From: Deltaproteobacteria bacterium
Lineage (GTDB): Bacteria; Acidobacteriota; Holophagae; Holophagales; Holophagaceae
Direction: 5' to 3'
Assembly (NCBI GenBank): GCA_020048105.1
Contig: JAIFMW010000102.1
Span: forward strand, 1 to 34,789
DNA: 34,789 nucleotides
Under the pieces are notes generated by a model, which did no database searches, was not told the origin of the DNA, and saw only the letters and a list, made by a program, of their open reading frames with translations. Numbering within the stretch: position 1 is the stretch's first letter; each line of letters opens with the position of its first letter. Shown piece after piece: positions 32,698 through 34,789 of this stretch. The position numbers and the translations under genes are program-made.

Positions 32698-32779
32698 ACC
32701 ACGGAGCCACGGAGAGCACAGAGAAAGAAAACACCTGTAATATCCGCGTTTTTCTCCGTGTCCTCCGTGCCTCCGTGGT
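32698..32779. repeat. CACGGAG-type imperfect inverted repeat before proS
   Basis: Two 29-nt arms (32698-32726 and 32751-32779) are inverted copies, identical at 25 of 29 positions, around a 24-nt spacer. Each arm is itself made of about three short direct units of the type CCACGGAG / CACGGAG / CACAGAG, spaced about 9-10 nt apart. On a transcript this would form a long hairpin between yqeY and proS. I recall similar CACGGAG-type intergenic repeats in other environmental bacteria, but I could not check this. It is the only copy in this window. Confidence 0.85.
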
Positions 32780-32803
32780 GCACCCTCCGAAAGAGAATCC
32801 CAA

Positions 32804-34585
32804 ATGAAGCAATCCAAGTTATTGATCCAAACTCTACGCGAAACACCCAAGGACGCCGATGTTGTGAGCCAGCAGCTCATGATGCGGGCGGGCATGATCA
32901 TGAAGTTGGCCGCCGGTATCTACGATTACCTGCCCTTGGCCTTCCGAAGCATCAAGAAATTCGAACAGATCGTTCGCGAAGAACTGGAGAAGGACGGCTG
33001 TCAGGAACTCTTGATGCCCACCGTCCAGCCCGCCGAGCTCTGGCAGGAAAGCGGCCGCTGGTCCTTCTATGGCAAGGAACTGCTCCGATTCAAAGATCGC
33101 AAGGGCGGGGATTTCTGCCTTGGCCCCACGCACGAAGAAGTCATCACCGACATCGTGCGACGCAATGTGCGCAGCTACAAGCAGCTGCCCATGAACCTCT
33201 TCCAGATCCAGGGCAAGTTCCGCGACGAGATTCGCCCCCGCTTCGGCCTCATGCGCGGCCGCGAGTTCACCATGAAGGATGGCTACTCCTTTCACGTAGA
33301 TGACGCCGATGCCGACCGCGAGTACTGGGTGATGTTCAACGCCTACAAGCGCATCTTTGGGCGCCTGGGCGTAAAGTTTCGCCCCGTGGAAGCCGACAGT
33401 GGTGCCATTGGCGGCAGTTTCACCCACGAGTTCCATGTGCTCGCCGGCAGTGGCGAGGACGCCATCCTGAGCTGCGATGCCTGTGAATACACTTCCAACA
33501 TCGAAAAGACCGAAGCACCGCACCTTCCCGCTGGGGATCACGGCGCCGCCTTCGCGCTGAAGCCCGCGCATTTCTGCACGCCGGGCGTCATCGGCCAAGT
33601 GGAGCAGGCCGCTGGGATGAAAGATGCCGAGCACAATGGCATGCCACTCACGCAGACCAGCAAGTTTTTCCTGTACCGCGCAACCTTCGCCGATGAATCC
33701 ACCAAGCTCGTGGGCGCCACCCTGCGAGGCGATCATGAGGTAAATACCGTCAAGGTAAAGAATCATGTGGGCGCCATGGACATGGAGCTCTTGCCCATCG
33801 AAGAAGCCGAAGTGTTAACGGGCGCCAAGTCCGGTTTCATGGGCCCCGTGGGGCTAAAAAATATAGTAATGCTCGTGGATCGCAGCCTCCAAGGTGCGGT
33901 CAACCTCACTTGCGGCGCGAACAAAACGGACTACCACCACTTCGGTCTGGACCCCGCTCGCGACCTGCCAGGCTGCACCTTCGCCGATATTCGTATGGCC
34001 GCCGAAGGCGATTTATGCCCCCGCTGCAACAAGGGCCACTACCAGGCCTTCCGCGGCATCGAAGTTGGTCAGGTCTTCAAGCTGGGCACCAAGTATTCCA
34101 AGTCTATGGGCTGCACTTACCTTGATTCGGAAGGCAAAGAGTCGCCCATGGTCATGGGCTGCTACGGCATTGGCATCACGCGCACCGTGGCCGCCGTCGT
34201 GGAACAGAATTTCGATGCGGACGGCATCATCTGGCCTTGGCCGGTGGCACCGTATCACCTTCACCTGCTCAACCTTGATCCCGCCAATGCCGAGGTGAAC
34301 GAAGTCGCCACCAAACTGGAGAAAGACCTGGAAGCCGCTGGCTTCGAAGTGTTGCACGACGAACGTGAAGGCATGAGCCCCGGCGCCAAATTCAAGGATG
34401 CCGATCTGTTGGGCTTCCCCCTGCGCGCGACCGTGGGCGCCAAGGGTTTGAAAGATGGCATCGTGGAACTCCGTGACCGGCGCACCAAAGAAGTTCGGAA
34501 GTTCAGCCCCGACCAGATGGTGGCTGAAGTTATCGCAGCCCGAGATCGCATGATGCTGGAACTCCAAAAAGCAGGCGGGAGGTAA
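32804..34585 (+). CDS. proS: Prolyl-tRNA synthetase (bacterial type with editing domain)
   Basis: ProS charges tRNA-Pro with proline. The 593-residue protein has class II motif 1 (LRETPKDADVVSQQLMMRAG...IYDYLPLA), motif 2 (FQIQGKFRDEIRPRFGLMRGREFTMKDGYSF), an inserted editing domain (about residues 225-400) that clears mischarged Ala-tRNA in known enzymes, motif 3 (MGCYGIGITRTVAAVVEQ) and the anticodon-binding domain (FEVLHDEREGMSPGAKFKDADLLGFPLRATVG). Length matches the long bacterial form. The ATG at 32804 lies 24 nt after the inverted repeat, with only a weak GAGA-type ribosome site. The following gene's ribosome site overlaps the end of proS. Confidence 0.97.
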   Translation: MKQSKLLIQTLRETPKDADVVSQQLMMRAGMIMKLAAGIYDYLPLAFRSIKKFEQIVREELEKDGCQELLMPTVQPAELWQESGRWSFYGKELLRFKDRKGGDFCLGPTHEEVITDIVRRNVRSYKQLPMNLFQIQGKFRDEIRPRFGLMRGREFTMKDGYSFHVDDADADREYWVMFNAYKRIFGRLGVKFRPVEADSGAIGGSFTHEFHVLAGSGEDAILSCDACEYTSNIEKTEAPHLPAGDHGAAFALKPAHFCTPGVIGQVEQAAGMKDAEHNGMPLTQTSKFFLYRATFADESTKLVGATLRGDHEVNTVKVKNHVGAMDMELLPIEEAEVLTGAKSGFMGPVGLKNIVMLVDRSLQGAVNLTCGANKTDYHHFGLDPARDLPGCTFADIRMAAEGDLCPRCNKGHYQAFRGIEVGQVFKLGTKYSKSMGCTYLDSEGKESPMVMGCYGIGITRTVAAVVEQNFDADGIIWPWPVAPYHLHLLNLDPANAEVNEVATKLEKDLEAAGFEVLHDEREGMSPGAKFKDADLLGFPLRATVGAKGLKDGIVELRDRRTKEVRKFSPDQMVAEVIAARDRMMLELQKAGGR

Positions 34586-34588
34586 ACC

Positions 34589-34789
34589 ATGTCCGAAGGT
34601 CCGGTCTACCTGACCACCTTCATCGAAGGCGTTCTCGTTCACGGGAGCGCTACTCCCTTCGTGCTTCTGGTGCCCTGCCAGCATTCACCCCATCGGGGGT
34701 TGCTCATGCCGCCCCAGTCGCCGTGGTCTCCGGGCTATTTGCCACCGGCCCTGCTCCAAACCCAGATCACCGGCGGCTGGAAGATCCCC
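34589..34789 (+). CDS. Unknown protein, 3'-truncated by window edge
   Basis: An ATG at 34589, 3 nt after the proS stop and preceded by GGGAGG at 34578-34583 (overlapping the proS end), opens a frame that stays open to the window end (67 codons). The visible residues begin MSEGPVYLTTFIEGVLVHGS and continue with a hydrophobic-then-Pro-rich sequence (VLLVPCQHSPHRG, MPPQSPWSPGYLPPAL). No signal peptide or known motif is evident. The spacing implies cotranscription and coupling with proS. I do not recognise the family from this fragment. Confidence 0.65.
   Translation, partial: MSEGPVYLTTFIEGVLVHGSATPFVLLVPCQHSPHRGLLMPPQSPWSPGYLPPALLQTQITGGWKIP

Noticed and set aside
32698-32779. CRISPR-like repeats
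   Set aside because: There are only two arms and they are inverted relative to each other, without regularly spaced direct repeats and unique spacers.
32834-33766. Long open frame (310 codons) antisense to proS
   Set aside because: It lies wholly inside proS, which has all class II synthetase motifs; the antisense product is a codon-bias shadow with no recognisable domain.

Overview
The window looks like a piece of chromosome from a moderately GC-rich, Gram-negative-type bacterium. It carries housekeeping genes (rpoD, dnaG, proS, truA, recR, thiD, thiL, lipB, HU), flagellar and chemotaxis genes (fliL, fliN, cheX), a TamB-like envelope protein, and several signalling proteins. The two-component propeller kinase, the Hanks-type kinase and the AOR-family enzyme together suggest Acidobacteriota, perhaps class Holophagae (Geothrix/Holophaga relatives). 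That assignment is inference from gene content and recall, not from a search. No rRNA, tRNA, CRISPR array, insertion sequence or phage gene was seen. Genes are packed tightly, with many 1-4 nt start/stop overlaps and convergent genes overlapping at their 3' ends.

Layout. 1-5353: the tail of a small membrane protein, an Nramp metal transporter (reverse), then a forward run of pepT, an aldehyde:ferredoxin-oxidoreductase-family enzyme and a small HELAH membrane metalloprotease-like protein. 5346-8723: a large reverse-strand propeller sensor kinase. 8804-9949: lipB fused to a Nudix domain. 9950-15283 (reverse): Ser/Thr kinase with zinc ribbon -> TamB-like protein -> moaD, coupled by overlapping or near-overlapping junctions. 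15332-19097 (reverse): dnaG -> rpoD with an internal promoter and a strong terminator; a diverged duplicate of the rpoD 3' end lies between the rpoD stop and that terminator. 19250-20942 (forward): an orphan P-loop-like protein and a secreted NTF2-like protein. 20939-25151 (reverse): fliL -> fliN -> thiD -> unknown protein -> M24 peptidase, preceded by a site closely matching a sigma-28 (FliA) promoter. 25464-25760: HU (reverse) with its own terminator. 26153-27925 (forward): truA and a degenerate receiver-GGDEF protein. 27929-30311 (reverse): thiL -> DUF2062 protein -> ybaB -> recR. 30435-31576 (forward): a tandem-receiver protein and a ferredoxin. 31651-32115: cheX (reverse). 32242 to the end (forward): yqeY, a large CACGGAG-type inverted repeat, proS, and the start of an unknown gene.

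How the genes connect. The AOR-family enzyme would need pterin cofactor (moaD lies 5 kb away) and a low-potential electron carrier (a ferredoxin lies in the window); these links are suggestive only. fliL, fliN and cheX point to a flagellar motor with chemotaxis. Most of the window is ordinary core genome. The features most worth a second look are the LipB-Nudix fusion, the duplicated rpoD tail whose differences are almost all synonymous, the FliA-type promoter feeding a mixed flagellar/thiamine cluster that lacks fliM, the doubly degenerate receiver-GGDEF protein, the kinase-TamB-MoaD operon, and the long inverted repeat before proS. I did not find a clear, self-contained new defence or mobile system.
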